This document shows, piece by piece, positions 17,001 to 24,033 of a stretch of DNA of 64,000 nt. The stretch comes from a virus: IMG/VR virus record IMGVR_UViG_3300008117_004657, positions 1-64,000 of that record. One strand, 5' to 3'. Both the position numbers and the translations under genes were made by a program. Positions within the stretch are counted from its first letter, which is position 1. Every line of letters starts with the position of its first letter. The notes beneath the pieces were generated by a model that saw only the letters and a list, made by a program, of their open reading frames with translations, had not been told where the DNA came from and did not search any database.

Positions 17001-17514
17001 ATATTGATAGATTCGAAGCCTGAGTAATTCTACCACTTTCATCTACAGTGATTACAGGAATTGTTGTGGAATTACCATAAGTTCCTGCGTTAACGCCAGT
17101 AGAATCCAATTCTGTCTGAATAGTAACAGAATTACTAAAAGTTGTTACTGCTGTTCCGTTAAGGTTTCCAGTTAAAATTATTTCAACGGGGTTAAAAATA
17201 GAATTAGCAGAATTTGCTATACCATCTAAATTACCAATAAATCCAGGTGTAACAACCGAGGTTGAAACAAAAACGCGAGATTGTATATCACCAGCTGCAT
17301 TTCTCTCAACTATAGTATTAGAAGAAGTTGTATTACTTCTTCTATCCAACATATTAGTATAATATGAACCGCCAATGATTTCATAAGAACCTGCGTCTGT
17401 TCCTATGAATAAATTTCCCGAAACAAAAGAATAAGCTAATTCGCCGCCTAATAATTGATTTGGTTCTGGAGTAGTATTCGCTGTAGAATACTTTGTTACA
17501 ATTGCTGTTGACAC
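14026..17514 (-). CDS. Long tail fibre, 1162 residues, frame-broken at its C-terminus
   Basis: It starts with GTG at 17512-17514 directly after the stop of the 66-residue gene. The N-terminal 170 residues contain a GGSYYTNMLDRR segment and an LDGIANSA segment that look like a fibre base. Further on are Ala-Asn repeats with HANAAF and SQNTTGVYANAA variants, and several collar domains with DNIITLN or DNIIDIS motifs and then RGDEVPVQFRWNE or IEVERG motifs. The frame ends in a non-native tail MTKEP, because the sequence jumps out of phase at the 114-bp repeat at 14042. The rest of the gene appears as fragments at 13421-14041 and 12199-13422. If intact, it would exceed 1700 residues. Confidence 0.75.
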   Translation of the reverse strand: MSTAIVTKYSTANTTPEPNQLLGGELAYSFVSGNLFIGTDAGSYEIIGGSYYTNMLDRRSNTTSSNTIVERNAAGDIQSRVFVSTSVVTPGFIGNLDGIANSANSIFNPVEIILTGNLNGTAVTTFSNSVTIQTELDSTGVNAGTYGNSTTIPVITVDESGRITQASNLSISVATQQQSDAAFEKANLANVLAQAAFNAANTSTPSFNQTAFNHANAAFNTANNVVSASLYANASFEIANIALLSSLNSYVHANAAFVAANTDINASETANQAYNLASYISTTVNAAFAVANSSLSTSSNTAALVDALSDNIDAVQNDAINAFYVSTTTNISTTLAYAHANASYNTANSKLNLSGGTVSGNLTVTGNLTVTGNVNYIATNQLNIGDNIITLNADLGQAAEPTQDAGIEVERGSSPNVYFIWNETTDSWTFTNDGSNYSNVGSGAASSYANAAFDLANTAFAVGTQSTVSVASAFNRTNAAFATVNTTISVLNVVYNTVNSAFTKANTPSEHANAAYLQANAAFAAANATSPTFNQSAFDRANAAFDSSNSVANVVGSYANSAFIHSNAAFAYANTISLGATDIYARNHANASYANGNLNFAFANSAHLQANLAVIIALASYAKANSIIDLATGQAAYDTANASFNQSNTAYIHANASFNFANTLAASSIDFYARPHVNAAYSHANSAHALANTKFASAGGTISGDVTINANLTIQGSSVTVSVPSLSIEDNIIDISAETIGTPTQNAGIRVIRGDEVPVQFRWNESLLRWTFTNDGILYSFVGSAAAEVYANTAYLHANAAFNSQNTTGAYANAAFISQNTTGVYTNAAFAAANTSDQRAVISGAYANAAFTSQNTTGVYANAAYLQANAAFDSQNVGSNYANSAFLKANAAFDSQNTTGVYANAAYGTANSKFSSSGGTISGDVTVSGNLTIVGTTVYANTETILIKDNIVTLNASIGQADVPTFNAGLEIDRGLSSNVSFIWNESVDYWQYTVDGTNFVNVASSSSEVYANAAFVAQNTTGVYANSAYAASNTADQKAVSSGSYANSAYGQANTATTNAAIADQRAVTSGDYANASFSTANTADQRAVTSGSYANSAYSQANTANNSAATADLKAVSAGSYANGAFVAANTADAKSVVSGTYANAAYGQANTATTMTKEP
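14051..14121. repeat. 71-bp exact direct repeat, copy 2
   Basis: This stretch is identical to 13833-13903. It lies just upstream (in gene direction) of the frame break at 14042. Confidence 0.85.
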
Positions 17515-17715
17515 TTAGAAACTTCCACCATTAATTACTGGAATTTCTTTCATAACAAATTTATTAGAACCAGCCTCATAAGTCAAAACAAAACCGTCCT
17601 GAGATCCTTGAGTTTCTACATTATTTAATTGAGAGAGACTTAGATTTGCAGTTCTAGCCACGGTAACAGAAGATATGGTTGTTTTTTGCGGCTTTACGTT
17701 TACATTTATTGGCAT
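17515..17715 (-). CDS. Small fibre-associated protein (66 residues)
   Basis: The protein begins with about 25 residues of basic, beta-prone sequence. It then carries the motif LNNVETQGSQDGFVLTYE, a pattern common in marine phage fibre proteins where an L-x-D/N-V segment precedes DGxVLxY. It ends 1 bp before the GTG of the 1162-residue fibre and starts at ATG 17713-17715, 2 bp after the upstream stop, so the three genes are translationally linked. A role in fibre attachment or assembly is inferred from position. No enzyme motif is present. Confidence 0.55.
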   Translation of the reverse strand: MPINVNVKPQKTTISSVTVARTANLSLSQLNNVETQGSQDGFVLTYEAGSNKFVMKEIPVINGGSF

Positions 17716-17717
17716 TT

Positions 17718-18050
17718 TTATCTCGTTACGTTAGGGAGGACAGTAATTATACCTTCAAATATTCGTGTCACTTCACCTGCACCATCATCTATTTCAACAT
17801 CATAAACGTATCGTCCTGGGGTTAAATTTGCGGTATTTGCTGCCGACATTATCATAGTGATTTCTCCTATATTAGGAGTCGTCACCTGAACATTAAAATC
17901 GTATTTTGTTGAGGAATAATAAGATTTACGCATTTGAGACCTAGCGGTATAACCGAATAGGTTTTGACCAGCTCCAGTGCCATCATTCACTGTAATTACA
18001 GTATTAAAAGTAGCACCCTGATCTATTGTAAGTTCTACAAATTCAGCCAC
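17718..18050 (-). CDS. Virion structural protein of the marine T4-like type (110 residues)
   Basis: The start is GTG at 18048-18050, chosen because AGGAG lies 6 bp upstream and the nearby ATG is out of frame. The sequence reads as an immunoglobulin-like beta-sandwich. It has a DQGATF beginning, a GYTARSQMRKSY segment and an ending with RYVYDVEI followed by an RIFEGIITV strand. I recall proteins with this pattern from marine T4-like phages, annotated only as structural. It heads the fibre gene series downstream of the Fe-S carrier gene. Confidence 0.6.
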   Translation of the reverse strand: MAEFVELTIDQGATFNTVITVNDGTGAGQNLFGYTARSQMRKSYYSSTKYDFNVQVTTPNIGEITMIMSAANTANLTPGRYVYDVEIDDGAGEVTRIFEGIITVLPNVTR

Positions 18051-18099
18051 ATTAAACTCCTCTTGTTAACGTGGTATTTAGTCAAACCAATATCTTTAC

Positions 18100-18414
18100 C
18101 TAAACAGAAAAACTACTTCCGCAACCACAAGTTGTTTGTGCATTAGGATTTTCTATTGTAAAGGTATGGCCCATAATATCTTCTTTGAAATTCAAAGTTG
18201 CAGAACTTAAATATTGCATACTAAAAGAATCTACAAGAATAGAAAATCCATCAAGAGGAATTTCAAAATCATCTTCAGAAAGTTCTTCTTCAAAGTCGAA
18301 TCCATATCTAAATCCAGAGCATCCTCCACCCTCAACGTAGACTCGCAAGTACTTATTTTCTTCATCTAAATATTGTTTAATTTCGTTGATCGCAGACTCG
18401 GTTACATTTAACAT
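18100..18414 (-). CDS. iscA: A-type Fe-S cluster carrier (IscA/ErpA/HesB family)
   Basis: This 104-residue protein has the family's normal length. It carries the three conserved cysteines: C32 in the GGGCSGFRY motif, and C96 and C98 in the C-terminal CGCG motif. A-type carriers receive Fe-S clusters and pass them to apo-enzymes in the cytoplasm. The start ATG 18412-18414 has a strong AGGAGG site 5 bp upstream and a late-promoter-like box further up. Copies in marine phages are known. Here it adjoins an island with nine radical-SAM enzymes and a U32-type protein, all of which need 4Fe-4S clusters. A supply role for those enzymes is a reasonable inference. It lies head-to-head with the polysaccharide deacetylase gene. 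Confidence 0.9.
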   Translation of the reverse strand: MLNVTESAINEIKQYLDEENKYLRVYVEGGGCSGFRYGFDFEEELSEDDFEIPLDGFSILVDSFSMQYLSSATLNFKEDIMGHTFTIENPNAQTTCGCGSSFSV

Positions 18415-18436
18415 TAATACCTCCTATTAATACCTA

Positions 18437-18444
18437 TATTTATT
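18437..18444 (-). promoter_or_regulatory. Candidate T4-type late promoter box for the Fe-S carrier
   Basis: On the minus strand the octamer AATAAATA matches TATAAATA at 7 of 8 positions, about 22 bp upstream of the carrier's ATG and upstream of its AGGAGG ribosome-binding site. The 34-bp region also has to serve the divergent plus-strand gene starting at 18449. The assignment is by resemblance and spacing only. Confidence 0.35.
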
Positions 18445-18448
18445 TTGC

Positions 18449-19006
18449 ATGGAAAAGACTATTTTAATGATACACACGATTCAAGATAAACTCTTGAATC
18501 ATCGATTGGAAGATTACATTTTAACATTTGATGACGGTCTTTACAACCATTTTTATTACTATCCAAAAATTAAAAAACTAAAAACAGAAAAAATATTTTT
18601 TATTTCAACAGATATTATTTGTGACGGTAAACAATCCAAACTTTTTATTAATTCAGAAGAATGCCACAAAAAAGCTTATATGGGTAATAAAGAAAATTTT
18701 ATGACATTAGAACAGATAAAATATTTATCCGAAGAAAAAAATGTTTTCATTGGAGGACATTCACATTTTCATAAAAATTTAAATTTGTTTTCTAACTTAA
18801 ACGACACAATAAGTCATATTAAAAAAGACACTGAACTTATGTTAGAGTGGTTTCATAAAAAACTAAATTTATTTCCAAATAAGTTTTGTTTTCCTTATAA
18901 TGATGACTTAAATGGATTATATAAATCGATATTGAAAACTTATGGTATTAATCAATTTTATGGAAAAGAAAGACTCGCAATAGAAAATATTAATTTGTCA
19001 AGTTGA
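18449..19006 (+). CDS. Polysaccharide deacetylase-like protein (NodB/CE4 fold)
   Basis: The three family motifs are visible. LTFDDG (residues about 25-30) carries the catalytic and metal aspartates. GGHSHFH (about 110-116) carries the two metal-binding histidines. FCFPYN (about 151-156) is the proline-containing motif 3. The family removes N-acetyl groups from sugars in polysaccharides or lipid-linked glycans using a divalent metal. At 185 residues it is a compact single domain without signal peptide, so it would act in the cytoplasm. It is on the plus strand, divergent from the Fe-S carrier, and overlaps the end of the kinase-like gene by 17 bp tail to tail. No good ribosome-binding site is visible before ATG 18449. 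Confidence 0.8.
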   Translation: MEKTILMIHTIQDKLLNHRLEDYILTFDDGLYNHFYYYPKIKKLKTEKIFFISTDIICDGKQSKLFINSEECHKKAYMGNKENFMTLEQIKYLSEEKNVFIGGHSHFHKNLNLFSNLNDTISHIKKDTELMLEWFHKKLNLFPNKFCFPYNDDLNGLYKSILKTYGINQFYGKERLAIENINLSS

Positions 19007-19574
19007 GTTTTGATGACAACATTTTGAAATAGATGTCCGATCTAAATTCATTTTGCCAAACTTTCTTTTCATTTTCATCAAAAGAAAAACCATGATTAAG
19101 TTTTATGGGCGCAAAATCTAAATCAATAAAACTTAATTCTTCTTTATACTCTATTATATTGTGAAGATTTAGAGATACATATCCCCAACCACATTTGACT
19201 GAATGATCCACTAACTTTTTTATATATTTTAAAAATTTTACTTGATTGGTACTTTTGAGATTTTGATCTACGAGTTTTCCTCTATAAGTAGAGTAACCAC
19301 AACAAATACCATTGTCATAAATGAATTCATGAAATGCAGGCACAGTCTCTTGAGTTATTAAACCCGTATGATAAATAGACATTTCTTTCATACCTAACCA
19401 TTGTAAATTTAGTCCGTCTAAAATATAATAACCTAAAGAAGTTCTTGAATAATATGAAATATTATTTATTATTTTGTAATAAAAGTTATTATCATAGTAT
19501 AAGGTAGCTTTTAAGTTATTACCCACATTTTCAATTTTTTTTAAATGTGAAAGATTTATATTCTCTAGAATCAT
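18990..19574 (-). CDS. Protein-kinase-fold-like protein of unknown activity
   Basis: The C-terminal half has a segment NLHNII at about residue 145 followed by FIDLDFAP about 15 residues later. This resembles the catalytic loop (H-x-D-x-x-x-x-N) and the metal-binding D-x-D/DFG region of small-molecule kinases of the aminoglycoside phosphotransferase or lipopolysaccharide-kinase type. The usual catalytic aspartate of the loop is not evident, the position being Ser or Asn. It may therefore be an atypical or inactive kinase. It is 194 residues, shorter than typical APH-type kinases, and soluble. It sits among glycan-modifying genes, which would fit a sugar or lipid-A kinase relative. The assignment is tentative. 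Confidence 0.35.
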   Translation of the reverse strand: MILENINLSHLKKIENVGNNLKATLYYDNNFYYKIINNISYYSRTSLGYYILDGLNLQWLGMKEMSIYHTGLITQETVPAFHEFIYDNGICCGYSTYRGKLVDQNLKSTNQVKFLKYIKKLVDHSVKCGWGYVSLNLHNIIEYKEELSFIDLDFAPIKLNHGFSFDENEKKVWQNEFRSDIYFKMLSSKLNLTN

Positions 19575-19604
19575 AACAGATACGTTAAAATTTAAAATAA
19601 ATTT

Positions 19605-20249
19605 ATGCCACTACTTTTTGAAAATCCAAAATCAACTTTTATACACATTCCTAAAAATGCCGGAAATAGTTTCGAATCATGGGTAATTGAAAATAAAATT
19701 AAATATAAAAATGAATTCAATCACTACACTTTACAGCAATCTAAACAAATATGGCAAGATTTAGGTATAGTTTTTAGTTTTGTTAGAAATCCTTTTTCTA
19801 GAACCGTAAGCATTTTTCATTATTTAGGTCAAAATGCGGAAAGAAAAATTAAAGAAAAAAAATCAATCAACTTAATAGATGATTTGAAAACTGTAAAATT
19901 ATACAAAAAAGGTTTTGATTATTGGTTAAATTGTTTATTTGATACGTCTAGTGAATTTAATGAAAAGAATGAGGTTATGAGTTTTAATGGTGAAAGTAGT
20001 TGGCCTAGACGAGCACCTCAAGGATTTTGGTTTAATTGGGAAAAAATAGACTATGTAATTAAGATTGAAAAACTTAATCATGATATGGGAATATTGAAAG
20101 ACATATTCAAATTAAAAAAATGCACTTTAATACCTATTATAAATACTAGTGATCACAACGAATATAAAACTTATTATAATAATCAAAACAAAAAAATTAT
20201 TCGAAGTATGTTTGAATATGACCTGAACAATTTTAATTACGACTTTTAA
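19605..20249 (+). CDS. Sulfotransferase (PAPS-dependent, carbohydrate type)
   Basis: The N-terminus carries FIHIPKNAGNSF, matching the 5'-phosphosulfate-binding loop IHIPKTAGTS of the carbohydrate sulfotransferase family. FVRNPFSRTVS follows at about residues 59-69, matching the 3'-phosphate-binding R-N-P-x-x-R-x-V-S motif. The length of 214 residues fits a compact cytoplasmic member. The enzyme would transfer sulfate from PAPS to a hydroxyl group, most likely on a sugar. It lies on the plus strand, 30 bp from the divergent kinase-like gene and 2 bp before the B12-type radical-SAM gene, forming a two-gene unit. No PAPS synthesis gene is visible in the window, so host PAPS would be needed. Confidence 0.8.
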   Translation: MPLLFENPKSTFIHIPKNAGNSFESWVIENKIKYKNEFNHYTLQQSKQIWQDLGIVFSFVRNPFSRTVSIFHYLGQNAERKIKEKKSINLIDDLKTVKLYKKGFDYWLNCLFDTSSEFNEKNEVMSFNGESSWPRRAPQGFWFNWEKIDYVIKIEKLNHDMGILKDIFKLKKCTLIPIINTSDHNEYKTYYNNQNKKIIRSMFEYDLNNFNYDF

Positions 20250-20251
20250 AA

Positions 20252-21781
20252 ATGAATCATTGCTTATTATTTGGTGTAAATAACTATCACCGTTCTGCTG
20301 GTGCTCACAGAATAGCTTCTCAATTAAGAACAGACGGATGGGATGCCGAAGTTATAGACTTTTCAGTTAGATGGCCTTTAGAAAAACTTCAAGAATTAGC
20401 AAAATCTAGAATTAATAAAAATACAAAATTTTTTGGTTTTTCTTTTATATTCAATAGAATTCCCCAAGAAGAAGTGGTTGTTCAATTTATGAAATGGATT
20501 AAAAAAACTTATCCAAGTATAATTTTAATTGGTGGCGGTCAAGGCCTAATGACAGAAAAGTTTTCTATTTTAGACTATTATCTGGTTGGTTATGGGGAGA
20601 TAGGACTTAAAGCATTACTTTCTTATCTATTTTCGAATGGAGAAAAACCTAACTTTGATGCTGCGTTGATATTAAAAGAGAAAAAAACAAAAACAATCAG
20701 TACATTACACAAATATCCTGCACACCCTTTTCCCGAAGCAATTATAAAATATGAGCCTAGAGATTTTTATACTGAGCATGAATTTGGTCAAATAGAATTT
20801 TCTCGCGGTTGTAAATTTAAATGTTCTTTTTGTAATTTTCCTATTTTGGGAGTTAAAGGAGATTATACGAGAGATCCAGAAAGTGTATATGAACAATTAA
20901 TGTTTAATTATGATAATTATGGTATAAGAGATTACACTATTGCAGATGAAACGTTTAATGACTATACAGAAAAGCTTACTAAATTTGCTGATGTTGTAGA
21001 CAGGTTACCTTGGAAACCTTTTATGTCATCTTTCATAAGAGCAGATTTATTAGTATCAAGAAAAAAAGATAGGGAAGAATTATTACGTATGGGAGTGACT
21101 GCTCATTACTATGGTATAGAAACGTTCAATGAAAAAGCGGGAAAATATATTGGTAAAGGTATGAATCCTGAAAAATTAAAAGAAGGAATGATTGAAGTAA
21201 AAAATTTTTTTAAAAGTCATGTAGGAAATCGTTATAAAGGAACTATTGCTTTAATTGCAGGACTTCCCGGTGAAACTTTAGAAAGCTTAGAACAAACAAA
21301 AAAATGGTTAATAAAAAACTGGAGAGATCAAGTCGTAGCACCAAATGTTTTAGAAATTCACAAACCAATACCGGGTGCAAGAAATTCTAAACTTGATGAA
21401 GAATATGAAAAATTAGGTTATCGTGAAATAGTGTTGGATGAAAAAATAATGCTAGAAAAAATAAAAATGATAATCCACCATGATAACTTCGACATTAAAG
21501 TTGGAGATTCAGAAGGTTTTTCTTGGGAAAATAATGATATGAGTATATATGATGCTATACGTTGGACAGCAGAAATTGAAAAAGAAGTCTATGAAATTGG
21601 AGGAATTGATTTAAAAAAACCAGCTGCTCTTAAATTAGCTCAAATGTATTGTGACGAAAAAGGAAATGTTTTACCTTTAGACGATAAATTATCATTAACA
21701 TCGGTTTACCATGAAGATGCATTAGGTTCTAATTTTCAAATTTTTGTTGATAAATATATAGAAAAAAAATTAAGTATTTAA
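20252..21781 (+). CDS. Radical-SAM protein with B12-binding-like N-terminal domain
   Basis: In this 509-residue protein the first about 150 residues look like a cobalamin-binding Rossmann fold (an AGAHRIASQLR-x-x-GW segment, then ILIGGGQG). The classical D-x-H-x-x-G motif is missing, so cobalamin binding is uncertain. The radical-SAM domain has C187, C191 and C194 in CKFKCSFC. It continues with ADETFND and HYYGIETF segments typical of this B12-associated radical-SAM branch. Such proteins catalyse methylations, ring formations or other radical steps using a 4Fe-4S cluster. It is the only plus-strand radical-SAM gene here, directly behind the sulfotransferase gene, and overlaps the PIG-L deacetylase gene by 4 bp tail to tail. 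Substrate unknown. Confidence 0.8.
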   Translation: MNHCLLFGVNNYHRSAGAHRIASQLRTDGWDAEVIDFSVRWPLEKLQELAKSRINKNTKFFGFSFIFNRIPQEEVVVQFMKWIKKTYPSIILIGGGQGLMTEKFSILDYYLVGYGEIGLKALLSYLFSNGEKPNFDAALILKEKKTKTISTLHKYPAHPFPEAIIKYEPRDFYTEHEFGQIEFSRGCKFKCSFCNFPILGVKGDYTRDPESVYEQLMFNYDNYGIRDYTIADETFNDYTEKLTKFADVVDRLPWKPFMSSFIRADLLVSRKKDREELLRMGVTAHYYGIETFNEKAGKYIGKGMNPEKLKEGMIEVKNFFKSHVGNRYKGTIALIAGLPGETLESLEQTKKWLIKNWRDQVVAPNVLEIHKPIPGARNSKLDEEYEKLGYREIVLDEKIMLEKIKMIIHHDNFDIKVGDSEGFSWENNDMSIYDAIRWTAEIEKEVYEIGGIDLKKPAALKLAQMYCDEKGNVLPLDDKLSLTSVYHEDALGSNFQIFVDKYIEKKLSI

Positions 21782-22422
21782 TCTCTAGAAAAAATGAGTT
21801 GAAAAGCTTCAGCGTATTTTACTCCAACTTGAACACCTCTAAACTTTGATCGTATTTCCATCGACTCCACGCTGCGAGCATCTGGATACTCATAGATTTC
21901 TGTTGAATATAAATTTAAAACTCGTTTTTTTAAGTCTATAAAATTAGATACATCCACATATGTATTAGGTTCAAATTTAGAAACAATCTGAGAAAAAGAC
22001 CAATCACTACTTGCTGGCATTTCTGAAAAATAAAGTTTTTTTACTGTAGAATTTAGTTTAGGGCGGCATGCCACCATACATGATTGTGAAACTATTCTAT
22101 GGTCCTTGTGTAAATCACCTATACTGTGTGTATAAACTATTTCGGGTTTAAAATTATTTACAATATTTTCAACTAAACTTTTAGTTTCTGGTAAAGACAA
22201 TAAACAGTCGGAAAAGTTATATATTTCTGATCTAGCACCCAACAAATCACAAGCTTGTTTAAAAGATTTTTTTCTTTCGTAAGAAACTTGTTCATTTCCA
22301 GGTCTACTACCATCACATAGTGATACAACTAAAGTTTCATTTTTCAAAGATGTTTTAGCTATAGTTCCTGCCGGTCCATAACTTTCATCATCTGGATGGG
22401 CAAATAAAAAAAGTGTTCTCAT
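21778..22422 (-). CDS. PIG-L family deacetylase (LmbE-like)
   Basis: The zinc-binding signature AHPDDE lies at residues 8-13 and the second motif HKDHR lies in the middle of the protein, both diagnostic for PIG-L/LmbE enzymes. These Zn-dependent enzymes remove acetyl groups from N-acetylglucosamine-type substrates. At 214 residues it has the usual length and no membrane segment. It is the last gene of a tightly overlapping series; its start overlaps the end of the epimerase gene by 4 bp (ATGA). With the two SDR enzymes upstream it probably acts on an amino sugar that the phage incorporates into a glycan, either on the host surface or on the virion. Confidence 0.85.
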   Translation of the reverse strand: MRTLFLFAHPDDESYGPAGTIAKTSLKNETLVVSLCDGSRPGNEQVSYERKKSFKQACDLLGARSEIYNFSDCLLSLPETKSLVENIVNNFKPEIVYTHSIGDLHKDHRIVSQSCMVACRPKLNSTVKKLYFSEMPASSDWSFSQIVSKFEPNTYVDVSNFIDLKKRVLNLYSTEIYEYPDARSVESMEIRSKFRGVQVGVKYAEAFQLIFSRD

Positions 22423-23342
22423 AACATATCTCTAATAATGTCATCTATATTTTTAGATGGTGAATAATTAATATATTTTTTAATTTTTGTTAAATCTGGA
22501 ATCCTAACTTTTATGTCACCGTGATTTTTAGAAAAAGCGTTTTCATAAGGTACGTGAATTATCTTACTTTTGGAGTTTGTTATTTCTATTACTCTTTTTG
22601 CTAAATCGTCGATTGTCATAGGAATATCATTGCCTATATTGAATAATTCTCCTTGGATTGAAGATACTTTAATTAAAGAATTTAATGCATCATCTATATG
22701 ACAAAAACATCTTATTTGTTGTCCTGTCCCATATACTATTAAATCTTCATTCGATTTAGCAGCCTGTACAAATTTTGGAAGGACCATACCGTAATCTGCC
22801 AATTGGCCGGGACCTACAACATTAAAAAATCGAACTATCGTATATGGAAAATTACTAGCTCGAATCATAAACTCCATCATAAGTTTACTGGTAGCGTAAC
22901 CCCACCGAAGTTTACTACTAGGACCTATGTTAGCATTTGATTCTTCTGAAAATGGACCTTCTCCATACACCTCACTTGTACTAGAAAATACAACATGCCT
23001 TTTAACTTTTTCAAATAGTGGTAAGAGTTTATTATTTAATTCAATATTATTAAAAAGTGTTTCAGATGGATATTTGTCGATATATTCAACACCAACACTA
23101 CCGGCTAAATGAAATATCCTATGATTTTTCCTAAAAAGTCTCAGTAAATCATTATCATCCATTTTTATAATATCAGCTTCAATAAATTCAAACAAATTTT
23201 TATATTCTGAAAAGTCATCTAAATTTATACTAGAGGTTTTTAAATTGTCAATAATAGTAACACGTTCTTGTCTTGTTTTTAATAGTTTATGTGTTAAATT
23301 TTGACCAATAAAACCAGCACCACCTAAAATAATATTATTCAT
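22419..23342 (-). CDS. NAD-dependent nucleotide-sugar epimerase/dehydratase
   Basis: This extended SDR enzyme has 307 residues, the normal family length. It has a Rossmann motif GGAGFIG at residues 8-14, an HLAGSVG segment, an SSTSEVYG segment providing the catalytic Ser/Thr, and the YATSK catalytic motif. An RFFNVVGPGQ motif follows in the substrate region. These features match UDP-glucose 4-epimerase-like and dTDP-glucose 4,6-dehydratase-like enzymes; which reaction it performs cannot be decided by eye. It overlaps the 232-residue gene by 8 bp and the PIG-L gene by 4 bp, so the three are translationally coupled. Confidence 0.85.
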   Translation of the reverse strand: MNNIILGGAGFIGQNLTHKLLKTRQERVTIIDNLKTSSINLDDFSEYKNLFEFIEADIIKMDDNDLLRLFRKNHRIFHLAGSVGVEYIDKYPSETLFNNIELNNKLLPLFEKVKRHVVFSSTSEVYGEGPFSEESNANIGPSSKLRWGYATSKLMMEFMIRASNFPYTIVRFFNVVGPGQLADYGMVLPKFVQAAKSNEDLIVYGTGQQIRCFCHIDDALNSLIKVSSIQGELFNIGNDIPMTIDDLAKRVIEITNSKSKIIHVPYENAFSKNHGDIKVRIPDLTKIKKYINYSPSKNIDDIIRDML

Positions 23343-24033
23343 AAATTATATCATCAAATAAAATATACAAATATAAATTTGAATTTATGTCATCAATTCC
23401 ATGCAACCAATTTCTAGAATTAAAATTGATAATCATTTGTTGATTTATATTTGGTAAAAAATATTTTTTTTCTTCACCGGGAAAATTTACTCTAAGTTTC
23501 TCCCACCAATTAATAAAATCAAAAGAGTCATTAAACCCGGACAATAAAGATTTTTTAGGCATGGTATCCATAGTATTCTCTATATACTTGAACCAAAAAT
23601 ATTCCTTTATTTCTTCTCTAATTAAAATAGGTACAATAAAAGTGCGGGTGTTAATGGGAACTGAGTCATCATGTATTCTATATGGATGAGTATGAGCACT
23701 AAGTTTTTTTATATTATTAATAGGTAAAGATTTATCATTTCCTTGTATCCAACAAACGAATTGTGAGAGAGTTTTAATTTTATCTTTTTCAACTTCATCT
23801 ATAAAAATTTTTAAATATGAATAAAGTTTTGTATTAATTAAAAATTCTCTAACTTCTTTTAGAGTCCCTCCAGCATTAAAATGTATTTTGAAAAGTAAAT
23901 TGACTTCGTTTTCAAATCCAACTAACGCATTTTTCTCTTTCATATTTTGTTTACAGATGTCAAATAGTAATCCAACATCACTATCCACAATTTTTAATTG
24001 TGAGGGTTTATAATCAACATTCAAATTATTCAT
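23335..24033 (-). CDS. Unassigned protein, possible Fe(II)/2-oxoglutarate oxygenase fold
   Basis: The C-terminal half has YRIHDDSVPINTRTFIVPI (about residues 123-141) and later an FNSRNWLHGIDD segment near residue 210. This order, H-x-D followed by a long beta region and a distal histidine in an HGI context, is what double-stranded beta-helix Fe/2OG oxygenases show. An arginine for 2-oxoglutarate binding is not evident. The N-terminal 120 residues are helical and match nothing I recognise. It lies between two sugar SDR genes with overlaps of 4 and 8 bp, so a sugar or peptide hydroxylation role would fit. An unrelated cupin fold is equally possible. Confidence 0.35.
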   Translation of the reverse strand: MNNLNVDYKPSQLKIVDSDVGLLFDICKQNMKEKNALVGFENEVNLLFKIHFNAGGTLKEVREFLINTKLYSYLKIFIDEVEKDKIKTLSQFVCWIQGNDKSLPINNIKKLSAHTHPYRIHDDSVPINTRTFIVPILIREEIKEYFWFKYIENTMDTMPKKSLLSGFNDSFDFINWWEKLRVNFPGEEKKYFLPNINQQMIINFNSRNWLHGIDDINSNLYLYILFDDIIYE

